Shown: positions 18,298 to 28,259 of the stretch, piece by piece
Layout of the letters: each line of letters starts with the position of its first letter
Position numbering within the stretch: position 1 is the first letter of the stretch
Assembly: GCF_009720145.1 (NCBI RefSeq)
Contig: NZ_CP046253.1
Span: forward strand, 434,001 to 498,000
Reading direction: 5' to 3'
Length of the DNA stretch: 64,000 nt
Origin: Sphingobium sp. CAP-1
GTDB lineage: Bacteria > Pseudomonadota > Alphaproteobacteria > Sphingomonadales > Sphingomonadaceae
Notes under the pieces: generated by a model
What the model saw: only the letters and a program-made list of their open reading frames with translations
Databases searched by the model: none
What the model was told of the DNA's origin: nothing
Translations under genes and position numbers: made by a program

Positions 18298-19176
18298 TTA
18301 TTCGCTGACCCACTGGGCCGACGGGATGCCCTGCGCATAGAGCAGCACCGACAGGTCGCCATGCACGATCTCGGCGGCGGCGGCTTCGCGGGTCTTGGGC
18401 TTGGCATGATAGGCGACGCCCAGCCCCGCGCCTTGGATCATCGGAATGTCGTTGGCGCCGTCACCGACCGCCAGAGTCAGCGCGCGGTCGATACCGCCGG
18501 CGATCGCTGCCTCCAGTTCGGTCCGCTTGCGCGCGGCGTCCACGATCGGTGTCGTCACCGTGCCGAGCAGCGCGCCGTCGGCGATCTCCAGCACATTGGC
18601 GACATGGACATCGAAGCCGATCTCGGCCGCAACCGGCCCGGTGAAGCGGGTAAAGCCGCCCGACACCAGCAATGTCCGCGCCCCGCGCGCCTTCATCGTG
18701 CGGACCAGCGCCTTCGCGCCGCCCATGATGACGACCCGCTCGGTGCGGCACTGGTCGATGGCGCTGTCCGGCAACCCTTTCAGCAAGGCGACGCGGCCGT
18801 GCAGCGCGCCTTCGAAATCCAGTTCGCCACGCATCGCCCGCTCGGTGATTTCGGCGATCTGCGGCTTGATCCCGGCATAGTCGGCCAGTTCGTCGATGCA
18901 CTCGACGGTGATCATGGTCGAATCCATGTCGGCGATCAGCAGCGCCTTCTCACGCCCTTCGACCGGCTGAACGATCACGTCCACCTTGTCGCCCACCCCG
19001 GTCAGCGCCGCGCGCGCCGCGATCGGATCGGCCGCGAAGAAGAGATCGGCGGCCTTGCCCTCGTCCAGCCAGGCGACATCGCCCGGCTGGCACCCGGCAT
19101 CGCGCAGCCGATCGACCGCCTGCGCAATATCCCCCTGCCCGATCGAGCCACTTGCCACTAAGGTCGCGACGAACAT
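18298..19176 (-). CDS. serB: Phosphoserine phosphatase
   Basis: A 292-residue SerB of the HAD superfamily that makes L-serine from phosphoserine in the last step of serine synthesis. The nucleophile motif is IADMDSTMI (about residues 81-89), motif II is [10 protein letters not shown], and motifs III/IV are in the KR...[13 protein letters not shown] region. A short N-terminal ACT-like extension precedes the catalytic domain. Its ATG shares the palindrome CATG with the start codon of the divergent miaA gene, so the two coding regions overlap by two bases at their 5' ends. Confidence 0.95.
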   Translation of the reverse strand: MFVATLVASGSIGQGDIAQAVDRLRDAGCQPGDVAWLDEGKAADLFFAADPIAARAALTGVGDKVDVIVQPVEGREKALLIADMDSTMITVECIDELADYAGIKPQIAEITERAMRGELDFEGALHGRVALLKGLPDSAIDQCRTERVVIMGGAKALVRTMKARGARTLLVSGGFTRFTGPVAAEIGFDVHVANVLEIADGALLGTVTTPIVDAARKRTELEAAIAGGIDRALTLAVGDGANDIPMIQGAGLGVAYHAKPKTREAAAAEIVHGDLSVLLYAQGIPSAQWVSE

Positions 19177-20122
19177 GTCAAACTCCGAACCAGAAGAAAC
19201 CGGCGAATCCCGCCCACGGGTCGCGCTTATTGCCGGGCCGACCGCCAGCGGCAAGAGCGCGCTCGCCATTGCCCTCGCCAAAGCGGCCGGCGGCATCGTC
19301 ATCAACGCCGATGCCAGCCAGGTCTATGCCGATCTGGCGATCCTGTCCGCCCGCCCGTCCGAAGAGGAAATGGGCGATGTCCCCCACCGCCTGTTCGGCC
19401 ATATCGACGGGGCGGAAGCCTGCACCGCGCCACGCTGGGCGGCCGAGGCCAAGGCACAGATCGCCGCCGCCCATGCCGCCGGCAAGCTGCCGGTGCTGGT
19501 CGGCGGCACCGGCCTCTATATCCGCACCCTGCTCGACGGCATCGCCCCGGTGCCGGAAATCGACCCGGACATTCGCGCCGCCGTGCGCGCCATGCCGGTG
19601 GCGGATGCTCATGAAGCGCTGTCCCGCGAGGACCCCGAAGCCGCCGCCCGCCTCGCCCCCGCCGACACCACCCGCGTCGCCCGCGCGCTGGAGGTGGTGC
19701 GATCGACCGGCACACCGCTCAAAAACTGGCAGCAGTATAAGGAAGGCGGCATCGCCGACCGCATCAACCTTGCCCCGATGATCCTGCGCCCGCCGCGCGA
19801 CTGGCTGATCGACCGCTGCGACCGGCGCTTCGTCCAGATGATGGCGGGCGGCGCGGTCGAGGAAGTGGCGACACTGCTGACCCGCCAGCTCAACCCCGAC
19901 CTGCCGGTGATGCGGGCAATCGGCGTGCCGGAGATCGCCGCCTATCTCAAAGGCGACAGCGACCGGAACAACTGTATCGAAAAAGGGAGTCTGGCGACCC
20001 GCCAATATGCCAAGCGGCAATATACCTGGTTCACCAACCAGCCCCCGGCCGGCTGGCCTCGCGAGGAACGCGCAATAGATGATAAAATTATCGCTGAATT
20101 GGTAATTAAATTACAACATTAG
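19175..20122 (+). CDS. miaA: tRNA dimethylallyltransferase
   Basis: A 315-residue MiaA that transfers the dimethylallyl group to adenosine 37 of tRNAs reading UNN codons. The P-loop GPTASGKS is at residues 21-28, followed by the conserved [22 protein letters not shown], and the zinc-finger-free substrate segment RVARALEVV. The C-terminal [11 protein letters not shown] motif is present. The ATG at 19175 overlaps the divergent serB start, and no other start keeps the P-loop region intact. Its promoter must therefore lie inside serB. It ends shortly before the promoter region of ilvB. Confidence 0.95.
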   Translation: MSNSEPEETGESRPRVALIAGPTASGKSALAIALAKAAGGIVINADASQVYADLAILSARPSEEEMGDVPHRLFGHIDGAEACTAPRWAAEAKAQIAAAHAAGKLPVLVGGTGLYIRTLLDGIAPVPEIDPDIRAAVRAMPVADAHEALSREDPEAAARLAPADTTRVARALEVVRSTGTPLKNWQQYKEGGIADRINLAPMILRPPRDWLIDRCDRRFVQMMAGGAVEEVATLLTRQLNPDLPVMRAIGVPEIAAYLKGDSDRNNCIEKGSLATRQYAKRQYTWFTNQPPAGWPREERAIDDKIIAELVIKLQH

Positions 20123-20125
20123 GGG

Positions 20126-20154
20126 TTGACCCGTCATTTTCTGTCTACTAGAGG
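20126..20154 (+). promoter_or_regulatory. Candidate promoter for the ilvB-ilvN operon
   Basis: TTGACC (20126-20131) and TAGAGG (20149-20154) are separated by 17 bp, starting four bases after the miaA stop. The -10 box is only a partial match. It would give an 5' leader of about 75 bases before ilvB; I saw no leucine/valine leader ORF in it. Confidence 0.4.
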
Positions 20155-20234
20155 CAGTCACCTTGCCAATGAAGGCGGTTGGGCGCAAAGCACGCCCCCG
20201 CATCAGCGGACTTGCATCAACGGAGGAGCATATC

Positions 20235-21986
20235 GTGGCCGAAAAGAGCGGCGCGGACATATTGGTTCAATGCCTGGTCGATCTGGGCGTCGAAGTCGTG
20301 TTCGGTTATCCGGGCGGCGCGGTGCTGCCCATTTATGACGCGCTCTATAATCACCCCACGATCAAGCATGTGCTGGTCCGCCACGAACAGGGCGCGACCC
20401 ATATGGCGGAGGGCTATGCCCGCTCCACCGGCAAGCCGGGCGTCGTGCTGGTCACGTCCGGTCCCGGCGCGACCAATGCCGTCACCGGCATCACCGACGC
20501 GCTGCTCGATTCGATCCCGATGGTCGTCATCACCGGTCAGGTTCCCACGCAACTGATCGGCACTGACGCGTTCCAGGAAGCGGACACGGTGGGCATCACG
20601 CGCCACTGCACCAAGCATAATTATCTGGTGAAGACTCCGGGCCGTCTGGCCGAGGTCGTCCATGAAGCGTTCCATATCGCCACCACCGGCCGCCCCGGCC
20701 CGGTCGTCGTCGACATTCCAAAGAATGTTCAGATCGCGACCGCGCCCTATGAAAAGCCGGAACTGAAGGTCCATGCCAGCTATCATCCGCAGACCAGGGC
20801 GGATGCGGCGACGATCGACGCAGCGGTCGAGATGCTGGCCGCGGCCGAACGTCCGATCCTCTACACCGGTGGCGGCGTCATCAATTCCGGCCCGCAGGCG
20901 AGCGCATTGCTGCGCGAACTGGCCGCGCTGACCGGCGCGCCCGTCACTTCCACGCTGATGGGCCTGGGCGCCTTCCCCGCCTCATCCGACCAGTGGGTCG
21001 GGATGCTGGGGATGCACGGCACCTATGAAGCCAATTGGGCGATGAATCAGGCGGATCTGATCCTGTGCGTCGGCGCCCGCTTCGACGATCGCGTCACCGG
21101 CCGTCTGGACGCCTTCGCGCCCAACAGCCGTAAAATCCATATCGATATCGACCGCAGTTCGATCAACAAGATCGTCGATGTCGATGTCGCCATCGTCGCC
21201 GATGTCGCCAGCGCGCTGGACGACATCATCGCCCTGTGGAAGCAGCGCGATCACAAACAGGCCGACCTGACCGAATGGTGGGCGCGGATCGCCGGCTGGC
21301 GCGCGAAAAAATCGCTCGACTATGCCGAAACCGGCGCGGAGATCATGCCCCAGCGTGCGATCGCCGACCTTTACAAGGCGTGCCAGGCGACCGGCAAGGA
21401 CGTTATCATCACCACCGAAGTCGGCCAGCACCAGATGTGGGCGGCCCAGCATTTCGGCTTTGAAGCGCCCAACAAGTGGCTGACCTCCGGCGGCCTTGGC
21501 ACGATGGGCTATGGCTTTCCGGCGGCGATCGGCGCGCAGATGGGTAATCCCGACAGCATCACCATCTGCATCGCCGGCGACGCCTCGATCCAGATGAATA
21601 TTCAGGAACTCGGCACCGCGACCCAATATCGCCTGCCGGTGAAGATCTTCATCCTGAACAATGAATATATGGGCATGGTCCGCCAGTGGCAGGAACTGAC
21701 CTATGAAAGCCGCTATTCCAACAGCTATTCGGACAGCCTGCCCGATTTCGTGAAGCTGGGCGAAGCCTATGGCTGGACCGGCATCCGTATCGAAGGCCCG
21801 CAGGAACTGGAGGCCGGCATCCGCCAGATGCTGGAAACCGACGGCCCGGTGATCGTCGACTGCCGCGTCGCCAAGCTGTCCAACTGCTTCCCGATGATCC
21901 CGTCGGGCGCGGCCCATACCGACATGCTGCTCGACCCCAGCCAGGTCGAAGGCGTGATGTCGGACGAGGCGAAGGCGCTGGTATAA
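20235..21986 (+). CDS. ilvB: Acetolactate synthase large (catalytic) subunit
   Basis: A 583-residue thiamine-diphosphate enzyme that condenses pyruvate to acetolactate (valine/leucine) or with 2-oxobutyrate (isoleucine). The catalytic glutamate is in RHEQGATHMAEGYARSTG; the ThDP/Mg motif starts GDASIQMNIQEL and ends at the asparagines of FILNNEYMGMVRQWQ. The GTG at 20235 is preferred because GGAGG lies eight bases before it; a TTG 24 codons upstream lacks such a site. The gene starts an operon with a 117-residue unknown ORF and ilvN. It could equally be named ilvI. Confidence 0.95.
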   Translation: MAEKSGADILVQCLVDLGVEVVFGYPGGAVLPIYDALYNHPTIKHVLVRHEQGATHMAEGYARSTGKPGVVLVTSGPGATNAVTGITDALLDSIPMVVITGQVPTQLIGTDAFQEADTVGITRHCTKHNYLVKTPGRLAEVVHEAFHIATTGRPGPVVVDIPKNVQIATAPYEKPELKVHASYHPQTRADAATIDAAVEMLAAAERPILYTGGGVINSGPQASALLRELAALTGAPVTSTLMGLGAFPASSDQWVGMLGMHGTYEANWAMNQADLILCVGARFDDRVTGRLDAFAPNSRKIHIDIDRSSINKIVDVDVAIVADVASALDDIIALWKQRDHKQADLTEWWARIAGWRAKKSLDYAETGAEIMPQRAIADLYKACQATGKDVIITTEVGQHQMWAAQHFGFEAPNKWLTSGGLGTMGYGFPAAIGAQMGNPDSITICIAGDASIQMNIQELGTATQYRLPVKIFILNNEYMGMVRQWQELTYESRYSNSYSDSLPDFVKLGEAYGWTGIRIEGPQELEAGIRQMLETDGPVIVDCRVAKLSNCFPMIPSGAAHTDMLLDPSQVEGVMSDEAKALV

Positions 21987-21996
21987 GGGTGAGCGC

Positions 21997-22350
21997 GTGA
22001 CGCAGCATCTGAAGCTCCGCATCCATGTGACGGAGCCATGGGATTTCGAACGGATCGCGGGCACGGCCGAACTCCACGGCTGGACCACCGATCATGCCGA
22101 CCCGGACAATGAGGAATGGGAAGTGCATCTGGACGAGGGGTTCGACTTTAACGAGCGGCATATCGGCACATTGCTGGCCGGCCCTCGCTATGTCGGCGAA
22201 CATCTGTCCCGCATGTTCGACGCCGTGGCGGGCTTTCCGGTCCGCCTCGCCCACCGGCAGGATGGCGGCTGGCAATATGCCTTCGCCGCGATGATTTCGC
22301 AGCGCCACTCGCAAGAGGAACGCCAGGACCAGAATGATGGGGCTATCTGA
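21997..22350 (+). CDS. Unknown protein encoded between ilvB and ilvN
   Basis: A 117-residue, mainly acidic protein starting with GTG (MTQHLKLRIHVTEPWDFERI). I do not recognise a family. Notable features are the repeated acidic/aromatic segment PDNEEWEVHLDEGFDFNERH, no signal peptide and no membrane segment, so it is likely cytoplasmic. It begins 10 bases after the ilvB stop, and its TGA shares a base with the ilvN ATG (TGATG), which makes translation very probable. Sitting between the catalytic and regulatory subunits of one enzyme suggests a link to acetolactate synthase, but this is inference only. Confidence 0.7.
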   Translation: MTQHLKLRIHVTEPWDFERIAGTAELHGWTTDHADPDNEEWEVHLDEGFDFNERHIGTLLAGPRYVGEHLSRMFDAVAGFPVRLAHRQDGGWQYAFAAMISQRHSQEERQDQNDGAI

Positions 22351-22865
22351 TGCACATCCAGGAAGAATATAGCCAGCGGCACGTCCTGTCGCTGACCGTT
22401 TCCAACGAAGCGGGCATATTGGCGCGCATCGCGGGCCTGTTCACCGCGCGCGGCTATAATATCGACAGCCTGACCGTGGCCGACATCACCCCCGATCACG
22501 GAGTGAGCCGCATCACCATCGTCACCAGCGGGCCGCCCAAGGTGATCGACCAGATCATCGCCCAGCTCGACCGGCTGGTGCCGGTCCACAAGGTGACGGA
22601 CCTGACCGAGAACGGCCCCTTTGTCGAGCGCGAACTGGCGCTGGTCAAGGTCGCGGGCGTGGGCGAGGACCGGATCGAGGCGCTGCGCCTGGCCGACGTG
22701 TTCCGCGCCAAGGTGGTCGACACCACGATCGAAAGCTTCATCTTCGAAATCACCGGCACGACCGAGAAGGTCGACAATTTCGTCGGCCTGATGCGCCAGA
22801 TCGGCCTGGTCGAAGTCGGTCGCACCGGCGTCGTCGGCCTGATCCGGGGGAAAGAGGCGAACTGA
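22350..22865 (+). CDS. ilvN: Acetolactate synthase small (regulatory) subunit
   Basis: A 171-residue regulatory subunit (IlvN/IlvH type) that activates the large subunit and gives feedback inhibition by valine. The N-terminal ACT domain (residues about 8-85) has the effector-binding segment SNEAGILARIAGLFTARGYNIDSL. The C-terminal ALS_ss_C domain ends RTGVVGLIRG. The start overlaps the previous ORF by one base. ilvC follows after 100 bp on the same strand. Confidence 0.95.
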   Translation: MHIQEEYSQRHVLSLTVSNEAGILARIAGLFTARGYNIDSLTVADITPDHGVSRITIVTSGPPKVIDQIIAQLDRLVPVHKVTDLTENGPFVERELALVKVAGVGEDRIEALRLADVFRAKVVDTTIESFIFEITGTTEKVDNFVGLMRQIGLVEVGRTGVVGLIRGKEAN

Positions 22866-22884
22866 ACCAGTATCCGTCGCCTGA

Positions 22885-23985
<1,101 letters not shown>

Positions 23986-24029
23986 TCGGGCTTCCCCTCC
24001 CCCTGAAACGGGAGGGGCAGGCAAGCTTC

Positions 24030-24074
24030 AATGAAAAGGGGCGTCCCGCGATCATGCGGGACGCCCTTTTCATT
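24030..24074. terminator. Bidirectional intrinsic terminator after ilvC
   Basis: A 19-base stem with one bulged G (left arm from AATGAAAAGG, right arm to CCTTTTCATT) and a six-base loop lies between the convergent ilvC and the phosphatidyltransferase gene. Both flanks are A/T-rich in the orientation needed for termination on either strand. Confidence 0.85.
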
Positions 24075-24096
24075 GGCTCACATGGCTCCATCAAAT

Positions 24097-24780
24097 TCAG
24101 GGGCGTCCGCTATCCTTCTTCGCCAGCCGCTGCCCGGTGACGAGCGTCTGCCGCACGAACAGCAGGATGAGGATCGCGCCCGCCGTCCCGACGAAAATGT
24201 CGAAGCCCGACCATTGCCCAAACAGCCCCGGCCCGGCGCCCAGCACCATCATCATGACCGTCAGCGCGATCAGCACCAGCCGCAACTCGGTCGGTCCCGC
24301 CGACAGATAGGACAGCTTGAACTCGCCAATGACCCGCGCCGACAGATAGGCATGGATCGACAGCAGCAGATAACCCGCCAGGGTGATCATGGCGACATCC
24401 ATCGTCACGAAGGGGCTGAGGCCAATGCCCGCCAGGATCAGCAGCGTCGCAAGTCCATCGCAGCTATGGTCGATGAAATAACCATAGGAGGGCCGTTCGA
24501 CATGGCGGTAACGGGCCAGGCTGCCATCCATCGAATCGCCAAACCACTGGACCGCGTAACCCAATATGGCCAGTAACAGCCATCCCGGCCCGACATTGCT
24601 GGCGACATAGCCGACGAAGATCATCAGCGCGCCGACCATGCCGGTGCTGGTCAGCCGGTCCGGCGTGACCCAGGCCGGCATTCGCCTACAAAGCCATGTC
24701 AACAGGCGTCGCTCGCTGGCCGCCAGCCAGTTTTGCTGGATGCGGTCGAGCGGGGTCGTGGTCGGTCTTTGAACTGTCAT
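24097..24780 (-). CDS. CDP-alcohol phosphatidyltransferase family protein
   Basis: A 227-residue integral membrane protein with about six transmembrane helices. It carries the full CDP-alcohol phosphotransferase signature D-x2-DG-x2-AR-x8-G-x3-D-x3-D, seen as GDSMDGSLARYRH followed by GYFIDHSCD (about residues 82-109). Enzymes of this family join a CDP-activated lipid or alcohol to an acceptor in the inner membrane, for example in phosphatidylinositol- or phosphatidylcholine-type lipid synthesis. The acceptor cannot be deduced. The start MTVQRPTT is chosen over longer frames that extend into the neighbouring intergenic region. It converges on ilvC across the terminator. Confidence 0.85.
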   Translation of the reverse strand: MTVQRPTTTPLDRIQQNWLAASERRLLTWLCRRMPAWVTPDRLTSTGMVGALMIFVGYVASNVGPGWLLLAILGYAVQWFGDSMDGSLARYRHVERPSYGYFIDHSCDGLATLLILAGIGLSPFVTMDVAMITLAGYLLLSIHAYLSARVIGEFKLSYLSAGPTELRLVLIALTVMMMVLGAGPGLFGQWSGFDIFVGTAGAILILLFVRQTLVTGQRLAKKDSGRP

Positions 24781-24948
24781 ACTTTCCCATGGAGAAGTGT
24801 GACCCATCCGGCAAGCGATACCATCGGCGAACCATCCGCAGGGCGAACGATATGCGTCGACCATCATGTCGAATCCGCCCTTCTGCCGATTGAAACCGTC
24901 GCGCTGCGGGGAACGATCCGTTTCCGGTTACGGCTCTGGAACAATTGA

Positions 24949-24976
24949 GGGGCGCGACATATTGTCACAGCGCCCC
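24949..24976 (+). promoter_or_regulatory. Nested hairpin/dyad in the 5' region of the first yceI gene
   Basis: Seven-base arms GGGGCGC/GCGCCCC surround an inner dyad GACA-TAT-TGTC. It lies about 25 bases before the ATG at 25002 and is followed by CTTGAC. It might be an operator or an mRNA hairpin; the function is open. Confidence 0.35.
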
Positions 24977-25001
24977 TTGACCCATTCGGAGTCCCATTTT
25001 C

Positions 25002-25625
25002 ATGAAGAGATTTCTGATCCCCGCCGCCGCCCTGATCGCAATCGCCGGCGGCACCGCTCTTGTCGCGCAGATGCCCAGCGCCCCTCCCGGCAGCAAGGAC
25101 ACCGCCAAAGTCACCGGCGGCGCCTACACGGTCGATGGCGGCCATACTCAGGTCGTGTTCGCCTGGGACCATATGGGCTTCAGCAACAATGCCGGCACGA
25201 TCGCCGGACCGACCGGCACGCTGACGCTGGACAAGGCCAATCCCGCCGCGTCGAAGGTGTCGGTGGAATTCGCCGTCGCCAATCTGCGCACCGGCGTCGC
25301 CAAGCTGGACGAGCATCTGATGAAGCCGGACTTTTTCGACAACGCGAAATTCCCGACCGCGACCTTCGTATCGACCAGCGTGAAGCCTGACGGCGCGACC
25401 GGCGCGACCATCAGCGGCAATCTGACCATCAAGGGCGTGACCAAGCCGGTGACGCTGGACGCGGAACTGTATGGCGCGGGCGTGCAGCCGATGAGCAAGA
25501 AGGAAAATGTCGGCTTCGTCGCCACCACGACGATCAAGCGCAGCGATTTCGGCATGGGCTATGCCGTGCCGATCGTCAGCGACGCGGTGGAACTCAAGAT
25601 CATCGCCGCGTTCGAGAAGCAATAA
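25002..25625 (+). CDS. YceI-family periplasmic lipocalin-like protein (first of a tandem pair)
   Basis: A 207-residue secreted protein with a signal peptide (MKRFLIPAAALIAIAGGTALVA). The YceI domain fills residues about 40-205 and starts YTVDGGHTQVVFAWDHMGFS. YceI proteins form an extended lipocalin barrel that binds isoprenoid-type molecules in the periplasm. Family markers include KLDEHLMKPDFFDNAKFPTA and IKRSDFGMGY. The gene is followed after three bases by a second yceI gene, so the pair is an operon. The specific ligand is unknown. Confidence 0.9.
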   Translation: MKRFLIPAAALIAIAGGTALVAQMPSAPPGSKDTAKVTGGAYTVDGGHTQVVFAWDHMGFSNNAGTIAGPTGTLTLDKANPAASKVSVEFAVANLRTGVAKLDEHLMKPDFFDNAKFPTATFVSTSVKPDGATGATISGNLTIKGVTKPVTLDAELYGAGVQPMSKKENVGFVATTTIKRSDFGMGYAVPIVSDAVELKIIAAFEKQ

Positions 25626-25628
25626 GCC

Positions 25629-26228
25629 ATGCGCGCGCCGGCACGGCTTCTCCTGCTTCTGGGCATGGGGATGCTTGTGCCGGCGGCGACCGCGCAGGAG
25701 GCTGTCCCGCTCTATGCCCCCGGCCGCTATCTGGTCGACAGTGCGGCAACGAAGGTCCATTTCCACGTCAAGGCACTGATCGGCGGCTATGATGGCGATT
25801 TCACGGCGCCCGACGGCGCGGTGGAGATCGATCCGGCCCGGCCCGACCGCGCCGCCGTCGACATCCGCTTTCCGGTCGACTCACTCACCACCGGCGACGC
25901 CTCCACCGACGCGATGCTGAAGGGCGACAGCTTCTTCGACATGGCGAAATTCCCGACCGTGCGCTTCACCGCGCAGGACGCGCCGCTGGTGCGTGGCGAC
26001 ACCGCCACCCCGATCGCGGGCGCACTCACCATGCATGGCGAAACCCGCCCCGTCACCCTCTCCGTCCGGCTGGTCGGCGTCACCCCCGATGAAGCGCCCG
26101 GCCTGTCGGTACTCCACTTTGCCGGCAGTATGACTGTCGAGCGCAGCCATTATGGCATGGGCTTTGGCCGCCCTTTCGTCTCCGACAAGGTGGACCTGAC
26201 CATTGACGCGATTTTCCGCCATTCCTGA
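25629..26228 (+). CDS. YceI-family periplasmic protein (second of a tandem pair)
   Basis: A 199-residue YceI protein with a signal peptide ending near PAATAQEA. The domain begins YLVDSAATKVHFHVKALIGG and includes STDAMLKGDSFFDMAKFPTV and VERSHYGMGFGRPFVSD. It is clearly diverged from the gene before it, so this is an old duplication and not a recent one. Its stop lies three bases after the predicted -35 box region of the downstream leucine leader promoter, so the end of this gene probably carries the leuA promoter. Confidence 0.88.
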   Translation: MRAPARLLLLLGMGMLVPAATAQEAVPLYAPGRYLVDSAATKVHFHVKALIGGYDGDFTAPDGAVEIDPARPDRAAVDIRFPVDSLTTGDASTDAMLKGDSFFDMAKFPTVRFTAQDAPLVRGDTATPIAGALTMHGETRPVTLSVRLVGVTPDEAPGLSVLHFAGSMTVERSHYGMGFGRPFVSDKVDLTIDAIFRHS

Positions 26229-26231
26229 TAG
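26203..26231 (+). promoter_or_regulatory. Candidate promoter for the leuA leader, inside the end of the second yceI gene
   Basis: TTGACG (26203-26208) and TGATAG (26226-26231) are separated by exactly 17 bp. Transcription would start near 26238, about 50 bases before the leader peptide ATG. Confidence 0.45.
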
Positions 26232-26246
26232 CCGCAAAAGAAACAT

Positions 26247-26443
26247 CTTTACCCCTGCCCCTGAAAAAGGGTAAAGGGCGGCATCATGCAGAGCGTCGCG
26301 CTTCTTACCCTGCTACGACTTACACGCCCTTAGGCGTGGCTTTTATGCTGCCCCTCGGCTAGGGGCAGCGTCGATCCGCCTAAGGGCATAATCGCAGTCA
26401 AGTCGTATATCGGGAGCGCGCCCTGGAATCGCAGTCGCGCCCC
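26247..26443 (+). promoter_or_regulatory. leuA leader RNA: candidate ribosome-mediated leucine attenuator
   Basis: The leader holds several mutually exclusive pairings. (1) An 8-base dyad CTTTACCC/GGGTAAAG (26247-26276) overlaps the leader-peptide ribosome site. (2) A local hairpin CACGCC/GGCGTG (26323-26338) lies over the leader stop codon. (3) A long-range pairing joins TACGACTT (26314-26321) and GCCCTTAGGCG (26326-26336) with CGCCTAAGGGC (26377-26387) and AAGTCGTA (26400-26407), 19 perfect pairs in two blocks. (4) A strong stem GCTGCCCCT/AGGGGCAGC (26347-26369) is enclosed by it. (5) A stem GGGAGCGCG/CGCGCCCC with one bulge (26412-26443) precedes leuA. Strand (3) overlaps the leucine codons of the leader ORF, as expected for attenuation. 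No T tract follows stem 5, so the output may be through Rho or ribosome access. Confidence 0.7.
26286..26333 (+). CDS. leuL: Leucine-rich leader peptide upstream of leuA
   Basis: A 15-residue ORF, MQSVALLTLLRLTRP, with five leucines among residues 6-12 (codons CTT CTT, CTG CTA, CTT). It is preceded by AAAGGG and ends in TAG within a set of alternative RNA stems. The leucine cluster directly before a leucine biosynthesis gene is the signature of ribosome-stalling attenuation: a ribosome short of leucyl-tRNA would pause over 26301-26321 and change which downstream stems form. Confidence 0.75.
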   Translation: MQSVALLTLLRLTRP

Positions 26444-26468
26444 GACCGCTGAGAAGTAGTTTGATCCC

Positions 26469-28142
26469 ATGATGCTGACCGATCCTACCCTGAAATATCG
26501 CGCCTTCCCGCAGGTCGACCTGCCCGATCGCCAATGGCCGTCCAAGGTCATCACTGCCCCGCCACGCTGGCTGTCGACCGACATGCGCGACGGCAACCAG
26601 TCGCTGATCGACCCGATGAACGCCGAAAAGAAGCGCCGCTTCTTCGACCTGCTGGTCAAGGTCGGCGTCAAGGAAATCGAGGTCGGCTTCCCGTCCGCCG
26701 GCGCGACCGAGTTCGACTTCATTTCCGGGCTGGTACGCGACGGCGCGATCCCCGACGACGTGATGCCGCAGGTGCTGACCCAGGCCCGCGCCGACCTGAT
26801 CGCCACCACCTTCGAATCGCTGCGCGGCGCGAAACAGGCGATCGTCCATGTCTATAACGCCGTGTCGCCCGCCTGGCGCGACATTGTGTTCCAGATGGAG
26901 CGGCCACAGGTGCGCGACATCGCGATCACCGCCGCCAAGCTGCTGCGCGACCATGCCGCCGCCCAGCCCGACACCGATTGGCATTTCGAATATTCGCCCG
27001 AAACCTTCTCCACCGCCGAACTGGATTTCAGCCTGGAATGTTGCGAGGCGGTGATGGAGATTTTGCAGCCGACGCCGGAACGGCCGCTGATCCTGAACCT
27101 GCCCGCGACCGTCGAGTGCGCGACGCCGAACATCTATGCCGACCAGATCGAATGGATCTGCCGCAATATCAGCAAGCGCGACAGCGTGGTGATCTCGCTG
27201 CACACCCATAATGACCGCGGCACCGGCGTCGCGGCAGCGGAGCTGGGCATCATGGCCGGCGCCGACCGCGTCGAAGGCTGCCTGTTCGGCAATGGTGAGC
27301 GCACCGGCAATTGCGATCTGGTGACGGTAGCGCTGAACATGTACACGCAGGGCATCAATCCCGGCCTGGACTTCAGCGACATTGACGAGGTCATCCAGAC
27401 CGTCGAATATTGCAATCAGTTGCCGGTCCATCCCCGCCATCCCTATGCCGGCGAACTGGTGTTCACCGCCTTTTCCGGCAGCCATCAGGACGCGATCAAG
27501 AAGGGTTTCGCCGCGCAGGACGCGCGCAACGACCTGATCTGGAACGTCCCCTATCTGCCGATCGATCCCAAGGATCTGGGCCGCGACTATGAAGCGGTGA
27601 TCCGCGTCAATTCGCAGTCGGGCAAGGGCGGCGTCGCCTGGGTGCTGCAACAGGATAAGGGGCTGAAACTGCCCAAGCGGATGCAGGCCGACTTTTCGAA
27701 GGTGGCGCAGGCGCTGGCCGACAGCAGCAGCCGCGAACTGAACGCCGCCGACATCTGGGCCGCGTTCCAGGATCATTATTGCCTGACCGACGACCAGCCT
27801 TATGCGCTGATCGACTATCATGAAGGCGGTGCGGCGGGCGACCGCATCTTCACCGGCAAGATCATCCACAAGGGCGGCGAACGCTCCATTTCCGGGCGCG
27901 GCAACGGCCTGATCTCCTCGGTGCTGGCTGCGCTGCGCGACGAACTGGGCGTGGAGCTGGAGATTGCCGACTATAATGAACATGCGATCGGCGCAGGGAC
28001 GGACGTGAACGCCGCCGCCTATGTCGAATGCCGCACCCCCGATGGCCGCACCATATTCGGCATCGGCACCGACAGCGACGTGGCGACAGCCTCGGTCAAG
28101 GCGGTGCTGTCAGCCGCGAACGGGATTGCCGTGCGGGGCTGA
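26469..28142 (+). CDS. leuA: 2-isopropylmalate synthase
   Basis: A 557-residue synthase that condenses acetyl-CoA with 2-oxoisovalerate in the first committed step of leucine synthesis. The TIM-barrel catalytic domain begins with the metal/substrate motif [15 protein letters not shown] (about residues 37-51) and includes [16 protein letters not shown] with the metal-binding histidines. The C-terminal LeuA dimer domain (about 430-555) is the leucine feedback site, ending in a region rich in EY...[11 protein letters not shown]. Length fits the longer (LeuA type 2) subfamily. It is controlled by the leucine leader just upstream; leuB is about 9 kb away on the other strand. Confidence 0.97.
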   Translation: MMLTDPTLKYRAFPQVDLPDRQWPSKVITAPPRWLSTDMRDGNQSLIDPMNAEKKRRFFDLLVKVGVKEIEVGFPSAGATEFDFISGLVRDGAIPDDVMPQVLTQARADLIATTFESLRGAKQAIVHVYNAVSPAWRDIVFQMERPQVRDIAITAAKLLRDHAAAQPDTDWHFEYSPETFSTAELDFSLECCEAVMEILQPTPERPLILNLPATVECATPNIYADQIEWICRNISKRDSVVISLHTHNDRGTGVAAAELGIMAGADRVEGCLFGNGERTGNCDLVTVALNMYTQGINPGLDFSDIDEVIQTVEYCNQLPVHPRHPYAGELVFTAFSGSHQDAIKKGFAAQDARNDLIWNVPYLPIDPKDLGRDYEAVIRVNSQSGKGGVAWVLQQDKGLKLPKRMQADFSKVAQALADSSSRELNAADIWAAFQDHYCLTDDQPYALIDYHEGGAAGDRIFTGKIIHKGGERSISGRGNGLISSVLAALRDELGVELEIADYNEHAIGAGTDVNAAAYVECRTPDGRTIFGIGTDSDVATASVKAVLSAANGIAVRG

Positions 28143-28180
28143 CGCCCTGCCCGCCCAAAAAACGGCCGTGCTCATGCGAA

Positions 28181-28250
28181 GGCAGGAGCCCAGTTCCGAC
28201 CGTGCGCGCCACTGTGAACGTGGAACTGGGTTCCCGCCTACGCGGGAACA
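28181..28250. repeat. REP-like double hairpin between leuA and the M20 peptidase gene
   Basis: Nine-base arms CCCAGTTCC/GGAACTGGG (28189-28230) are followed at once by a second hairpin TTCCCGC-CTAC-GCGGGAA (28231-28248). The composite looks like the extragenic palindromic repeats scattered in sphingomonad genomes. Situated between convergent genes, it may also stop transcription. Confidence 0.6.
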
Positions 28251-28259
28251 CGCTGCCCG

